From JAQWBS01 sp047975765 (GTDB lineage Bacteria > Pseudomonadota > Alphaproteobacteria > RF32 > CAG-239): DNA of 64,000 nucleotides. The translations under genes and the position numbers were made by a program. Positions 48,579-57,043 of this stretch are shown here, one piece after another; within the stretch, counting starts at the first letter, position 1, and each line of letters opens with the position of its first letter. Below the pieces are notes generated by a model. The model worked only from the letters and a program-made list of their open reading frames with translations, was not told the DNA's origin and made no database searches. The stretch lies in NCBI GenBank assembly GCA_047975765.1, contig JBKEEF010000004.1, positions 62,001 through 126,000 of the forward strand, in the 5' to 3' direction.

Positions 48579-49269
48579 TTTTAGTTTCCAGTGTATATCC
48601 ATAGTCTTTGTGGAGAGAAATGCTTAAGTTAGATTCTATTTTTTTGAGCTTTTTTCTCAAAATATAAATATATGAATCGATACTTGCTTGAGAAATATTT
48701 TCCTCTAAACTCCAGACATTTTCAAGGATGCACAATCGACTTACAAGTTTGTTCTTGTTGTTGAATAGAAGGTCAAAAAGCAAAAATTCAGTTCTACTGA
48801 GTCCAACTTCTTTTTTGTTGACACTGAGTAAATGTTCTGTTTTGTTCAAAAGAGTGTTTCCAAATTTTTCTAGATTTCCATTATATTGTTTTGCTTTTCT
48901 TCGGCTGACAGAATTTATTCTGGCAATGAGTTCTACATTTTCAAATGGTTTGACGACATAATCATCTGCTCCAACATCAAGACCTTTAACGATATCATTG
49001 ATATCATCTTTCGCAGTGAGAAAAATAATGCCATTTTGAAAATTATATTTTTCTTCAAGTCTTAGTTCCTGACATATTTCATCGCCATTTTTTTGGGGAA
49101 GCATCCAGTCGAGAAGAATGATGTCATAGATATTTTCTTTATTGTAATCTATGTATTCAAAACATTCTTCAGCATTTTTTGCCCAGTCGACAAAGTAATT
49201 TTGTTTTTTTAGAACTTTGATGATGACTTCACCAAGTTTGTTGTCATCTTCAACCAGTAAAATTTTCAT
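48571..49269 (-). CDS. OmpR-family response regulator, PmrA-like position
   Basis: This 232-residue regulator has a receiver domain (about 1-120) with acidic pair E-D-D at 7-9, phospho-Asp in I-I-L-L-D-W-M-L-P near residue 54, T in F-L-T-A-K and Lys in V-V-K-P-F. A winged-helix trans_reg_C domain (about 135-228) follows, with L-S-R-T-E-F-L-L-F-D-L-L and S-I-D-S-Y-I-Y-I-L-R-K-K-L. It lies between the lipid kinase-like and sensor kinase genes. AGGA precedes the ATG. Confidence 0.93.
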   Translation of the reverse strand: MKILLVEDDNKLGEVIIKVLKKQNYFVDWAKNAEECFEYIDYNKENIYDIILLDWMLPQKNGDEICQELRLEEKYNFQNGIIFLTAKDDINDIVKGLDVGADDYVVKPFENVELIARINSVSRRKAKQYNGNLEKFGNTLLNKTEHLLSVNKKEVGLSRTEFLLFDLLFNNKNKLVSRLCILENVWSLEENISQASIDSYIYILRKKLKKIESNLSISLHKDYGYTLETKND

Positions 49270-49282
49270 TTTTTAGTCTGTC

Positions 49283-49906
49283 CTATAAAAGCGTTAGGAT
49301 GATTCCAACTGTCAGTGTGACTGACAAATTGTCGTCAAGTTTTAGTTTTTTACTATAAATTTCCAGAATTGTTGCCAAAAGGCAAGCCAGAATAACAGAA
49401 TAGCTAAAAGGAATTAATTTATCAAGAAACATACTTGAAATTATTGCACTTGTGAAAAAAGCAAGGCTTCCTTCAAGAGATTTTTTATCATAAATTTTGG
49501 TCTTACCAAAAGCCTTTCCAAAAAGAGCTGCTGCTGTGTCTGAAATGAGCATGATATAAACAGAAAAAGCAGCAATTTCTTTAGTGAATAAAATCACCGA
49601 AAGAAGAGAAGCTAACAAGACAAACACGGAACCACTGAATCTTATATTACATTTTTTGAGTTCAAAACTTCTGGAAAGTTTGCAAATAAAATAGCCTAAA
49701 TATTTTCTGATGATACCTTGTCTTTTATAATTTGAATATTCTATGGCGATATTACCAATTAATAGTACAGAAAGGGTCGCAATGACAATAATCTGGTTTG
49801 CAAAATAGATGAAGAAAGGAATCCATAAAGAGCTTAGGTGAAGAAGTTTTCTATATATTTCTTTTTTATATTTTTTATCCGAGAGGAAAACTTGTGATTT
49901 AATCAT
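49283..49906 (-). CDS. SEC59/DGK1/VTE5-family membrane lipid kinase
   Basis: This 207-residue membrane protein has about six helices. The conserved E-I-Y-R-K-L-L-H near residue 16 and the signature S-D-T-A-A-A-L-F-G-K-A-F-G-K-T-K, then K-S-L-E-G-S near residues 122-146, identify the diacylglycerol/polyprenol/phytol kinase family, whose characterised members use CTP. It overlaps the end of the eptA-type gene by eight bases. EptA releases diacylglycerol from phosphatidylethanolamine, and in other bacteria DgkA is often encoded beside eptA or mcr genes. I infer that this unrelated kinase performs that recycling here. Polyprenol kinase activity is the alternative. Confidence 0.82.
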   Translation of the reverse strand: MIKSQVFLSDKKYKKEIYRKLLHLSSLWIPFFIYFANQIIVIATLSVLLIGNIAIEYSNYKRQGIIRKYLGYFICKLSRSFELKKCNIRFSGSVFVLLASLLSVILFTKEIAAFSVYIMLISDTAAALFGKAFGKTKIYDKKSLEGSLAFFTSAIISSMFLDKLIPFSYSVILACLLATILEIYSKKLKLDDNLSVTLTVGIILTLL

Positions 49907-51482
49907 TGTTTAAGCATCCTTTAAAAATGTCTAGTGTTGAATCATATTCTTTTGTATTAATTCCGCTCAAAGCTAGAACAGAATGGAAGATATAGTCCTG
50001 AGAAATTTCTTGACTGAGTTTGCTTTTTAAACATTCTTTGTTAAGTCCTAGATTTTTGCTTGTTTCATCATTCATCCAGACAAAAAATGGAACATGAGTT
50101 TGTTCTTTGGGTGCAAAAATATATGGTGCACCATGAAGATATAGACCTTTTTCTCCCAAAGATTCCCCATGGTCAGAGACATAGAAAAGTACAATGTTAT
50201 ATTTGTCTGAAAACTTCTCCAAAGTTTTGATGTTTTCTGCCAAATTGTGGCTTGTATAATACAGGGTGTTATCATAGACGTTCATAATTTCTTTATCAGA
50301 ACAATCGCTTAATATTTCAGTCTTGCAATAAGGTTTGAACTTTTCAAACTCTTTAGGAAATCTTTTATAATATGTTGGTCCGTGACTGCCGAGCTGGTGT
50401 AGAACGATAAAGCGATTATTGTTATCCCCTTGGGAAATTTTATCTTCAAGAATTTTATTCATCACTTCGTCATTGCATTTCCCCATTATTTCGCATGCTT
50501 TGATGGTTTCAATTCTGTCACAGTTTTTTTTGCAACTGCTATTGTTTTCTACCCATGTTGTTTGGTAGCCAGATTTTGAAAGAATATCTAGAAGGTTTTC
50601 AGTATATTGTGCACTGCCATTTTTATAGTTTTCTCGTGTGTCTCTTGAGAATATACAAGGTACAGAAACAGCTGTAGCTGTGCCACAAGAAGAGGTGTTG
50701 TTGAAATATTGGATGTTTTCCTTATACTCATCTAAAGGCTCATTGGTTGGTTGAGAATAGCCTCCAAGAGAAAAATCCTGAGCTCTTGCTGTTTCTCCAA
50801 CAACAAAAACAAATAGATTTTTTTTGTTATTTTTCCAATAAGGTGTGAGCTTAGCATCTTCTCCAATTTTAATAAGTTCTCTTTTTGGTTTTAGTTCATT
50901 TTTAACGATGGAAAAAGTACCTGACAGGTAGTTTAATGGGATTAAAATATATCTAATGTCTTTATTGTTTCTAACAAATTGTGAGGTCATCTTATAGTTT
51001 GGAAAAATAATGATTGATGCTAGTAAAAGTGCAATAAGAATATTTAATGCCTTAATACGAAGAAGTTTTGAAAATTTTGGATAAACAATATCTGTTCTAT
51101 ATATTAGAAAAATGGGAAATAGAATGAAAAATACAAGATATATTATCATCTTTAGGCTCAATAAATCTAAAATTTCTTGAGGTTGAGTTTCAAGTGTATT
51201 TAGAATCATTACTTTATCTATTAAAATATTATATGTATTGATGAAGTAAAGAGCAAAGCCATTAATGATGATTAGGAGAGAGGCTATGATTTTTGTACTT
51301 TTTTTCCAAAAGAAAAAAGAGTTAAGTATGAAAAGCAGCAAGAGACTAATAAATGTGACAGATGCTAAAAAAAGTAAACTTGAATCAAATGTTTGAAGCT
51401 TTTTTAGGTAGGGGATGTTGTAAAGTATAAAGGATGTAATTGTGTATATTACAGTAAAAGAAGTGTAGTTGATTTTTTTCAT
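49899..51482 (-). CDS. eptA: Phosphoethanolamine transferase (EptA/MCR-like)
   Basis: This 527-residue inner-membrane enzyme moves phosphoethanolamine from phosphatidylethanolamine to lipid A or another envelope acceptor. Five N-terminal helices (about residues 7-160) precede a periplasmic alkaline-phosphatase-like domain. Visible are V-V-G-E-T-A-R-A (zinc Glu 230), S-S-C-G-T-A-T-A-V-S-V-P-C with the nucleophile Thr (268-270), V-S-D-H-G-E-S-L-G-E near 436 and L-H-G-A-P. Paired cysteines typical of the family are present (C-K-K-N-C, C-E-I-M-G-K-C). The lipid A role gives polymyxin resistance in relatives; acceptor identity here is inferred. Confidence 0.92.
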   Translation of the reverse strand: MKKINYTSFTVIYTITSFILYNIPYLKKLQTFDSSLLFLASVTFISLLLLFILNSFFFWKKSTKIIASLLIIINGFALYFINTYNILIDKVMILNTLETQPQEILDLLSLKMIIYLVFFILFPIFLIYRTDIVYPKFSKLLRIKALNILIALLLASIIIFPNYKMTSQFVRNNKDIRYILIPLNYLSGTFSIVKNELKPKRELIKIGEDAKLTPYWKNNKKNLFVFVVGETARAQDFSLGGYSQPTNEPLDEYKENIQYFNNTSSCGTATAVSVPCIFSRDTRENYKNGSAQYTENLLDILSKSGYQTTWVENNSSCKKNCDRIETIKACEIMGKCNDEVMNKILEDKISQGDNNNRFIVLHQLGSHGPTYYKRFPKEFEKFKPYCKTEILSDCSDKEIMNVYDNTLYYTSHNLAENIKTLEKFSDKYNIVLFYVSDHGESLGEKGLYLHGAPYIFAPKEQTHVPFFVWMNDETSKNLGLNKECLKSKLSQEISQDYIFHSVLALSGINTKEYDSTLDIFKGCLNND

Positions 51483-51641
51483 TATATTATCTATCCGTTT
51501 TTATTTTTTATTTCTTGAAGATTAAGCTTTCAATCTGAAAATAATCTGAAAAAAAATTGAAAAATGTTGTCTTGTATAATTAAATAATTAGTTGTATGTT
51601 GTTTTCAACATTCTTATAGCAATATTTTACGGAGTTTTTAT

Positions 51642-52607
51642 ATGTCCAAAATTACTTGGAAATCAGGAACAATGATTTCCCCACTTCCTGTTGTTTTAGT
51701 TTCTTCAGGAACAGTTGAAAAACCAAATGTTATGACGGTTGCTTGGACAGGAATTATCAATTCCGACCCGACGATTACGTTCGTCTCTATCAGACCTTCC
51801 AGATATTCTCACGAAATCATTTCAAAATCCAAAGAGTTTGTTATCAATCTAACAAATCTTGCTTTGGCAGAAGCAACAGACTATTGCGGTGTGAGATCTG
51901 GTCGTGATGAGGATAAATTTAAAAAAATGAATCTTACAGCAGCAAAATGTGAACATGTTTCTGCTCCTCAGATTGAAGAAAGTCCTGTTTCAATTGAGTG
52001 CCGTGTGATTGAAGTTAAAAAATATGGCACACATGATATGTTTATTGCTGAAGTTTTAGCAGTGAATGTTGATGATAAATATGTTGATGAACAAGGTCGT
52101 TTGGCTTTGGAAAAGGCAGGTTTAATTGCTTATGTTCACGGTGAATATTATACTTTAGGTAGAAAATTGGGTGGTTTCGGTTTCTCAGTAAACAAAAAAA
52201 GAATTGCAAAAGAAATGCAAAAGGAAATTGAAAAAGAGGCTCCTAAAGCTCCTAAAATTGAAAAAACGGATAGACCAGAGAGAAGTGAAAGAAGAGAAGG
52301 TTCATTCTCAAGAAGCGATAGACCTGCTCGTCCAAGAAGAGACGAGAATGGTTCTAGACCAGAAAGAAGCGAGAGAAGAGAAAGCTCATTCTCAAGAAGC
52401 GATAGACCTGCTCGTCCAAGAAGATATGAAAATGGTTCTAGACCAGAAAGAAGTGAGAGAAGAGAAAATTCATTCTCAAGAAGTGACAGACCAGCTCGTC
52501 CAAGAAGAGATGAAAATGATTCTAGACCAAGACCAGAAAAAACATTTACTAATGATCAAGAAAAAGTTAAAAAGAAAAAGTATGGTAAGATAAATAAAAA
52601 CAAATAA
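51642..52607 (+). CDS. Flavin reductase family protein with basic RS-rich repeat tail
   Basis: The first 195 residues form a flavin reductase-like FMN-binding split barrel: S-P-L-P-V-V-L-V-S, M-T-V-A-W-T-G-I-I-N-S-D-P, V-S-I-R-P-S-R-Y-S-H, F-V-I-N-L-T, and D-Y-C-G-V-R-S-G-R-D near residue 85. The remaining 125 residues are low complexity: three nearly identical 28-residue repeats (R-P-E-R-S-E-R-R-E, S-F-S-R-S-D-R-P-A-R-P-R-R, then E-N-G-S) and a Lys-rich end. Such a basic, disordered tail on a flavoprotein could bind nucleic acid or membranes. Upstream is TATAAT at 51575-51580. Confidence 0.85.
   Translation: MSKITWKSGTMISPLPVVLVSSGTVEKPNVMTVAWTGIINSDPTITFVSIRPSRYSHEIISKSKEFVINLTNLALAEATDYCGVRSGRDEDKFKKMNLTAAKCEHVSAPQIEESPVSIECRVIEVKKYGTHDMFIAEVLAVNVDDKYVDEQGRLALEKAGLIAYVHGEYYTLGRKLGGFGFSVNKKRIAKEMQKEIEKEAPKAPKIEKTDRPERSERREGSFSRSDRPARPRRDENGSRPERSERRESSFSRSDRPARPRRYENGSRPERSERRENSFSRSDRPARPRRDENDSRPRPEKTFTNDQEKVKKKKYGKINKNK
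52272..52523 (+). repeat. Three 84-bp in-frame tandem repeats
   Basis: Units at 52272-52355, 52356-52439 and 52440-52523 are nearly identical and keep the reading frame (28 codons each). A partial unit follows from 52524. Copy number could change without breaking the gene. Confidence 0.88.
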
Positions 52608-52626
52608 ACTACAATAAGGAGTTAAA

Positions 52627-52998
52627 ATGATGTCAAAAATTGTTTTGAAAATTATGGTAGCTTCATTATTTTTGTTGTTATGCAGTTTTAATGCCTCAGC
52701 AAAAATCTATGCTGTGGATGATGATGCGGCAATGGCAGCACTTGAATCATCTCATGCCATTGTTATCAAAGATTGTTCAGTACTTGGTTATCACAAGACT
52801 TCTTGCCCAAGTGGAAGAGTTCCAGCAAAGCGTTGTCCATATAATTCAGCGTACTTTACTTATTGTGACTGTGATAGAACAGTTTATAAGTATTCAGAAA
52901 AAAACTGTGATCTTACAAAAGATGAATTAACTGGAAAATCTTGTCTTTATGCAGGAAAATTACGTTATACAGCTTGTACAGCGATTGTAGTGAAATAG
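52627..52998 (+). CDS. Secreted cysteine-rich protein, eight-Cys module
   Basis: This 123-residue protein has a signal peptide (to about A-S-A-K, residue 26), a short linker, then eight cysteines spaced C-x9-C-x9-C-x9-C-x-C-x11-C-x11-C-x10-C. The module starts C-S-V-L-G-Y-H-K-T-S-C-P. The next gene has the same module with almost identical spacing, so they are paralogues. AAGGAG precedes the first of two adjacent ATGs. Disulfide bonding in the periplasm or outside the cell is likely; function unknown. Confidence 0.72.
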   Translation: MMSKIVLKIMVASLFLLLCSFNASAKIYAVDDDAAMAALESSHAIVIKDCSVLGYHKTSCPSGRVPAKRCPYNSAYFTYCDCDRTVYKYSEKNCDLTKDELTGKSCLYAGKLRYTACTAIVVK

Positions 52999-53012
52999 AT
53001 TAAGAGATATTC

Positions 53013-53579
53013 ATGAGAAAAACAGGAATATATTTAATTGTAGAATTTGTGCTATTTTTTGTAAGTTTTGATGCTTTGGCTGATGTTGGAATGATTTCTG
53101 ATATGGATACTTCAAATGGTGGCGTTGTTTCTTCTTCTCCTACTCAAAAACCATGTCCTCTCAGAGGGTATAGGAGAACATCTTGTCCAGTTGGTCAGGT
53201 TGCTCAGAATTTTTGTCCTGAAAATGAACAATATTTTTCTTCTTGTGGATGTGATTTAAACTATTATCAGTTTTCGGAACAAAACTGTAATTTGGATAAG
53301 CAAGAATTAAGTGGTTCGACATGTGTTTCAGAAAATAATATTAAGCTTTATAAAAGTTGTTCTTGTAAGTCTAGTTTTAAGTTTTGCAAAGAAGGGGCGT
53401 TCAAAACATCAACTTCGTGTGAAGATAGTTCTGGTGTAAAATATGCAATTTGTAATGAGGACATTCCTAGTTGTGAAAGTATTGGACACCTTTCTTCTGT
53501 TCCAGTTGGCTATAAATGTAATGAGATTAGTAATGAATATATGAAATGCTATGTTTCAAGCACCTGTACTAAGATATAA
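53013..53579 (+). CDS. Secreted cysteine-rich protein, larger paralogue
   Basis: This 188-residue protein has a signal peptide (to about A-L-A-D, residue 23), a Ser/Thr linker, and sixteen cysteines after it. The first eight follow the module of the preceding gene, C-x9-C-x9-C-x9-C-x-C-x11-C-x11-C-x11-C, with conserved G-Y-R-R-T-S-C-P, S-E-Q-N-C and E-L-S-G. The remaining eight form a second, different cysteine-rich segment. No known domain is recognised. The two genes are 14 bases apart and probably co-transcribed, ending at the terminator at 53585-53613. Confidence 0.72.
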   Translation: MRKTGIYLIVEFVLFFVSFDALADVGMISDMDTSNGGVVSSSPTQKPCPLRGYRRTSCPVGQVAQNFCPENEQYFSSCGCDLNYYQFSEQNCNLDKQELSGSTCVSENNIKLYKSCSCKSSFKFCKEGAFKTSTSCEDSSGVKYAICNEDIPSCESIGHLSSVPVGYKCNEISNEYMKCYVSSTCTKI

Positions 53580-53584
53580 TTCTT

Positions 53585-53613
53585 AAAAAAAGTCCTTTAA
53601 AAGGACTTTTTTT
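53585..53613. terminator. Bidirectional terminator
   Basis: AAAAAAAGTCCTT (from 53585) pairs with AAGGACTTTTTTT around TAA, between converging genes. Confidence 0.88.
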
Positions 53614-53617
53614 AATT

Positions 53618-55027
53618 CTATTTTCCAGCATCTTTTGGCGTGAACACAAAACTGATTGCGGAAAGCATCGTGAAAATTCCTAAAGAAACAAATGAATAGT
53701 GAAAAATTTCAAGAATGCCTTTATCTGGAAAGCTTTCTTTAAAAATAGTGACCACAGAAGCACCACAGCTTACACCAAGAACCAAGCCTACTTGAATGAT
53801 GACAGAGAGTAGTGAATTTCCGTCATTAGCATAGTTTTTAGGAAGGTCAACCAAAGTGAGCGTGTTCATTGCAGTAAATTGGATTGAGTTTGTAAAACCT
53901 AAGCAAAAAAGAAGAAATATAATTTCAATTTCCCCTGTTGTTTCCCTTACAAAAGCAAAAAGACAAATGATGAAGCCAATGATAAATGTGTTGAAAACAA
54001 GCAGAAATCTATATCCAACACTTTCAATCATCTTGTTGACGCAAAGTTTGCCTACAATACTGGAAATTCCTAGGGAGAGCATAATTGTTCCCGATTTTGA
54101 TGGAGACATTTTCAGTGGAACTTGCATCATCAATGGAGCAAGTAAGGGCATAGCACTAAAGCCAATTCTGGAAAGAATGTTGCCAATAATACCAACATTA
54201 AATGATTTAATTTCAAAAATCTTTGGGTTAAATAGAGGTGCTTTTGACGTTTTAATGTGAATCCAGAAAACGATAAGCAAAAGGACAGAAAAAATCGTTG
54301 TGAATATTTTTAAGTTTTCAGAGATATTTATTAATCTTGTTCTATCTGTTAAAATACAGATAAAGACAACCGAAAAGGAAAGCGTAAAAAATCCAAACCA
54401 ATCTAATTTTGTTTCTACATTTTTGCTGATTTTCGGCATTTTATAATAAGAAACAATAGCAAGAAAAATTCCAATAGGAAAATTGAACCAAAAAGTCCAT
54501 TGCCATGAAAAATATTCCACAATGAAGCCTCCAGCAGGAGGTCCAAGAATTGGTCCTAAAAGTGCAGGAAGCATTACAAAGCTCAAAGCTCGCACGAATC
54601 TTTCTTTTGGAAAAACTTTGAGAATTATCAATCTGCCGATTGGTGCCATCATTGAGCCTCCAAAGCCTTGAATGACACGCGCAATGAGAAGGGTTTCTAA
54701 ACTTTCACAAAAACCACAAAGAACAGATGTAAAAGAAAACAATATAATAGAATAAATAAAAACTCTTTTTGCTCCCAGTTTATCGGCTAACCATCCAGAC
54801 ATTGGTAGAAAAAAGGCAACACTAAGAAGGTATACGACGACAATAGATTGAACTTTTAATGTTGGAACATTAAGTTCTTTGGCAATTGCTGGAAGGGCTG
54901 TGTTTAAGATTGTTCCATTTATCATGATGATGAAAAAAGCTGCAGATACAAGCCAAGAGATGATGAAAAACTCTTTTTCACTAAGTGTTTCGTTTTCAAA
55001 ATTGTTATTTGTTATGTTTTTTTTCAT
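53618..55027 (-). CDS. MFS transporter, DHA2 (EmrB/QacA) type
   Basis: This 469-residue multidrug-efflux-type permease has about 14 hydrophobic helices. Visible motifs are the first-loop G-W-L-A-D-K-L-G-A-K-R (motif A), L-I-A-R-V-I-Q-G-F-G-G (motif B) and P-A-L-L-G-P-I-L-G-P-P-A-G-G (motif C), the last two typical of drug/H+ antiporters. Partner EmrA-like membrane-fusion protein is not adjacent, so it may work alone or with one encoded elsewhere. The substrate is unknown. A GGAA site lies before the ATG. Confidence 0.9.
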   Translation of the reverse strand: MKKNITNNNFENETLSEKEFFIISWLVSAAFFIIMINGTILNTALPAIAKELNVPTLKVQSIVVVYLLSVAFFLPMSGWLADKLGAKRVFIYSIILFSFTSVLCGFCESLETLLIARVIQGFGGSMMAPIGRLIILKVFPKERFVRALSFVMLPALLGPILGPPAGGFIVEYFSWQWTFWFNFPIGIFLAIVSYYKMPKISKNVETKLDWFGFFTLSFSVVFICILTDRTRLINISENLKIFTTIFSVLLLIVFWIHIKTSKAPLFNPKIFEIKSFNVGIIGNILSRIGFSAMPLLAPLMMQVPLKMSPSKSGTIMLSLGISSIVGKLCVNKMIESVGYRFLLVFNTFIIGFIICLFAFVRETTGEIEIIFLLFCLGFTNSIQFTAMNTLTLVDLPKNYANDGNSLLSVIIQVGLVLGVSCGASVVTIFKESFPDKGILEIFHYSFVSLGIFTMLSAISFVFTPKDAGK

Positions 55028-55127
55028 AAAATTTCCATTATTTATTTAATTTCAACACTCTAAAGAATCTAATCATTTATTTAGAATTATCAATATAAAT
55101 ATCCTTTGTTAACAAACAAGAAAAAAA

Positions 55128-55155
55128 TTGAAAAACTAATTTTTAATGGTATTTT
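55128..55155 (+). promoter_or_regulatory. Extended -10 promoter of kdgK-kdgA
   Basis: TTGAAA (55128-55133), 16 bases ending TGG, TATTTT (55150-55155). The same TGnTATTTT form is seen for several orphan genes, so it is probably the house promoter type. Confidence 0.5.
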
Positions 55156-55191
55156 GTGTCCATAATAAAATTGTTAATTAGGGAGATTTTT

Positions 55192-56289
55192 ATGACAATT
55201 AATATTAGATCAAAAGATAATTGTAAATGGGATCAAGTTTCTTTGGGTGAAGTTATGCTTCGTTTTGATCCAGGTGAAACAAGAGTTAAAGTCGCAAGAA
55301 GTTTTAATGTTTCTGAAGGTGGCGGAGAATATAATGTGGCTCGTGGTTTGAAAAGATGTTTCAAACTTGATACAGCTGTCGTAACTGCTAACGTAGAAAA
55401 CGAAGTTGGTTATTTGCTTCAAGACTTGATTTATCAAGGAGGCGTAGACCAATCTCACGTTAAATGGTTCCCATATGATGGTATTGGTAAAAAAGCACGT
55501 CTTGGCCTGAATTTCACAGAACGTGGTTTTGGTGTTCGTGGTGCCGTTGGTGTTTCTGATAGAGGACATACAGCCGTTTCTCTTTTGAAAGAAGGCGATA
55601 TTAACTGGAACAAAGTTTTTAAAGAAGAAGGTGCTAGATGGTTCCACACTGGTGGAATTTTTGCTGCTCTTTCTGCAACAACTCCAGGCGTTGTAATCGA
55701 AGCTTTGAAAGCTGCTAAAGAAAATGGCGTAATCACAAGTTATGACCTCAACTATCGTCCTTCTCTTTGGAAAGATATTGGTGGACAAGCAAAAGCTCAA
55801 GAAGTTAACCGTGAAATTGCAAAATATGTTGACGTCATGATTGGTAACGAAGAAGACTTCCATGCTTCTCTCGGTTTTGAAATTGAAGGCGTTGAAGGCG
55901 ACTTCGGCAATATTAAATTAGATAGCTACAAGCAAATGATTAGAAAAGTTTGTGAAACATATCCAAACTTCAAGGCTGTTGCAACAACACTTAGAAATGC
56001 AAAAACAGCAACAGTTAATGACTGGGGTGCTATTTTGTATCATGAAGGCGAATTTTATGAGGCAATCAACCGTGAAAATCTAGAAATTTTTGACCGTGTT
56101 GGTGGTGGTGATAGCTTTGCTTCTGGTCTGATTTATGGATTTTTGTCTGGTAAGACTCCTCTTGAAGCTGTGAACTATGGTGCAGCACATGGAGCTTTGG
56201 CAATGACAACTCCTGGCGATACAACAATGGCTTCTCTCAAAGAAGTTGAAAGCTTGGTTAAGGGTGGAAATGCCCGCGTTCAAAGATAA
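55192..56289 (+). CDS. kdgK: 2-dehydro-3-deoxygluconokinase-type PfkB sugar kinase
   Basis: This 365-residue PfkB-family kinase probably phosphorylates 2-keto-3-deoxygluconate to KDPG. The N-terminus has L-G-E-V-M-L-R-F-D-P-G, V-S-E-G-G-G-E-Y-N-V-A. The C-terminal PfkB signature D-R-V-G-G-G-D-S-F-A-S-G has the catalytic Asp near residue 305. The start at 55192 has GGGAG seven bases upstream. Adjacency to a KDPG aldolase supports the substrate. Compared with small KdgKs it is long, like the form found in Bacteroidetes and some gut bacteria. Confidence 0.88.
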   Translation: MTINIRSKDNCKWDQVSLGEVMLRFDPGETRVKVARSFNVSEGGGEYNVARGLKRCFKLDTAVVTANVENEVGYLLQDLIYQGGVDQSHVKWFPYDGIGKKARLGLNFTERGFGVRGAVGVSDRGHTAVSLLKEGDINWNKVFKEEGARWFHTGGIFAALSATTPGVVIEALKAAKENGVITSYDLNYRPSLWKDIGGQAKAQEVNREIAKYVDVMIGNEEDFHASLGFEIEGVEGDFGNIKLDSYKQMIRKVCETYPNFKAVATTLRNAKTATVNDWGAILYHEGEFYEAINRENLEIFDRVGGGDSFASGLIYGFLSGKTPLEAVNYGAAHGALAMTTPGDTTMASLKEVESLVKGGNARVQR

Positions 56290-56313
56290 TTTGAAAAAAA
56301 GGAAATATAAATA

Positions 56314-56982
56314 ATGTCTAGATATTCTCGTATGCAAACTTTGAGTTTGATGAAAGAAATTGGAATGATTCCAGTTTTTTATGAAAGTGACCTTGAAGTT
56401 GCGAAAGAAGTGATGAAGGCTTGTGTCAAAGGTGGTGCAAGAGTGATTGAATTCACTAACCGTGGTGATTTTGCTCATGAAGTTTTTGCTGAACTTGAAA
56501 AATTTGCTCGCAAAGAACTTCCTGAAGCTGTTTTAGGTGTTGGTTCTATTGTTGAACCATATACTGCTATGCTTTACATTCAAAGTGGTGCTAATTTCAT
56601 TGTTGGACCAACTTTCAATGAAGAAGTTGCAATACTTTGTAATCGTCGTGGTGTGCCATATTCTCCTGGTTGTGGTAGCGCAACAGAAGTTTCTAATGCT
56701 TTGGCAACGGGTGTTGAAATTGTGAAAGTATTCCCTGGTAAAGAAGTTGGTGGGCCTGGATTTGTTAAATCTGTTAAAGGACCAATGCCTTGGACTTCTA
56801 TTATGCCTACTGGCGGTGTTTCTCCAACAAGAGAATCTTTGACAGAATGGTTCAAAGCAGGTGTTTCTTGTGTGGGTATTGGTTCAAACCTTATCACTAA
56901 AGAAATCTTAAAAGCAAAAGATTATAAAGCTTTGGAAAATAATGTTCGTGAAACATTGAAGATTGTTCAAGAAGTTAAATAA
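56314..56982 (+). CDS. kdgA: KDPG aldolase (2-dehydro-3-deoxyphosphogluconate aldolase)
   Basis: This 222-residue class I aldolase splits KDPG into pyruvate and glyceraldehyde 3-phosphate. The catalytic Glu lies in V-I-E-F-T-N-R-G near residue 48, the phosphate/substrate region is S-P-G-C-G-S-A-T-E, and the Schiff-base Lys is in E-I-V-K-V-F-P-G near residue 142. I-M-P-T-G-G-V also fits. With kdgK it forms the lower half of hexuronate use. The upper genes (uronate isomerases, dehydratases) and Edd are not in the window. GGA lies before the ATG. Confidence 0.92.
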   Translation: MSRYSRMQTLSLMKEIGMIPVFYESDLEVAKEVMKACVKGGARVIEFTNRGDFAHEVFAELEKFARKELPEAVLGVGSIVEPYTAMLYIQSGANFIVGPTFNEEVAILCNRRGVPYSPGCGSATEVSNALATGVEIVKVFPGKEVGGPGFVKSVKGPMPWTSIMPTGGVSPTRESLTEWFKAGVSCVGIGSNLITKEILKAKDYKALENNVRETLKIVQEVK

Positions 56983-56994
56983 GTTTTTTGAAAA

Positions 56995-57034
56995 AATAAA
57001 AAGACCTGAAACAAATGTTTCGGGTCTTTTTATT
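56995..57034. terminator. Bidirectional terminator after kdgA
   Basis: An 18-bp stem with one U-G pair spans AATAAAAAGACCTGAAAC and GTTTCGGGTCTTTTTATT around AAAT. Confidence 0.92.
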
Positions 57035-57043
57035 TTGTAATCA

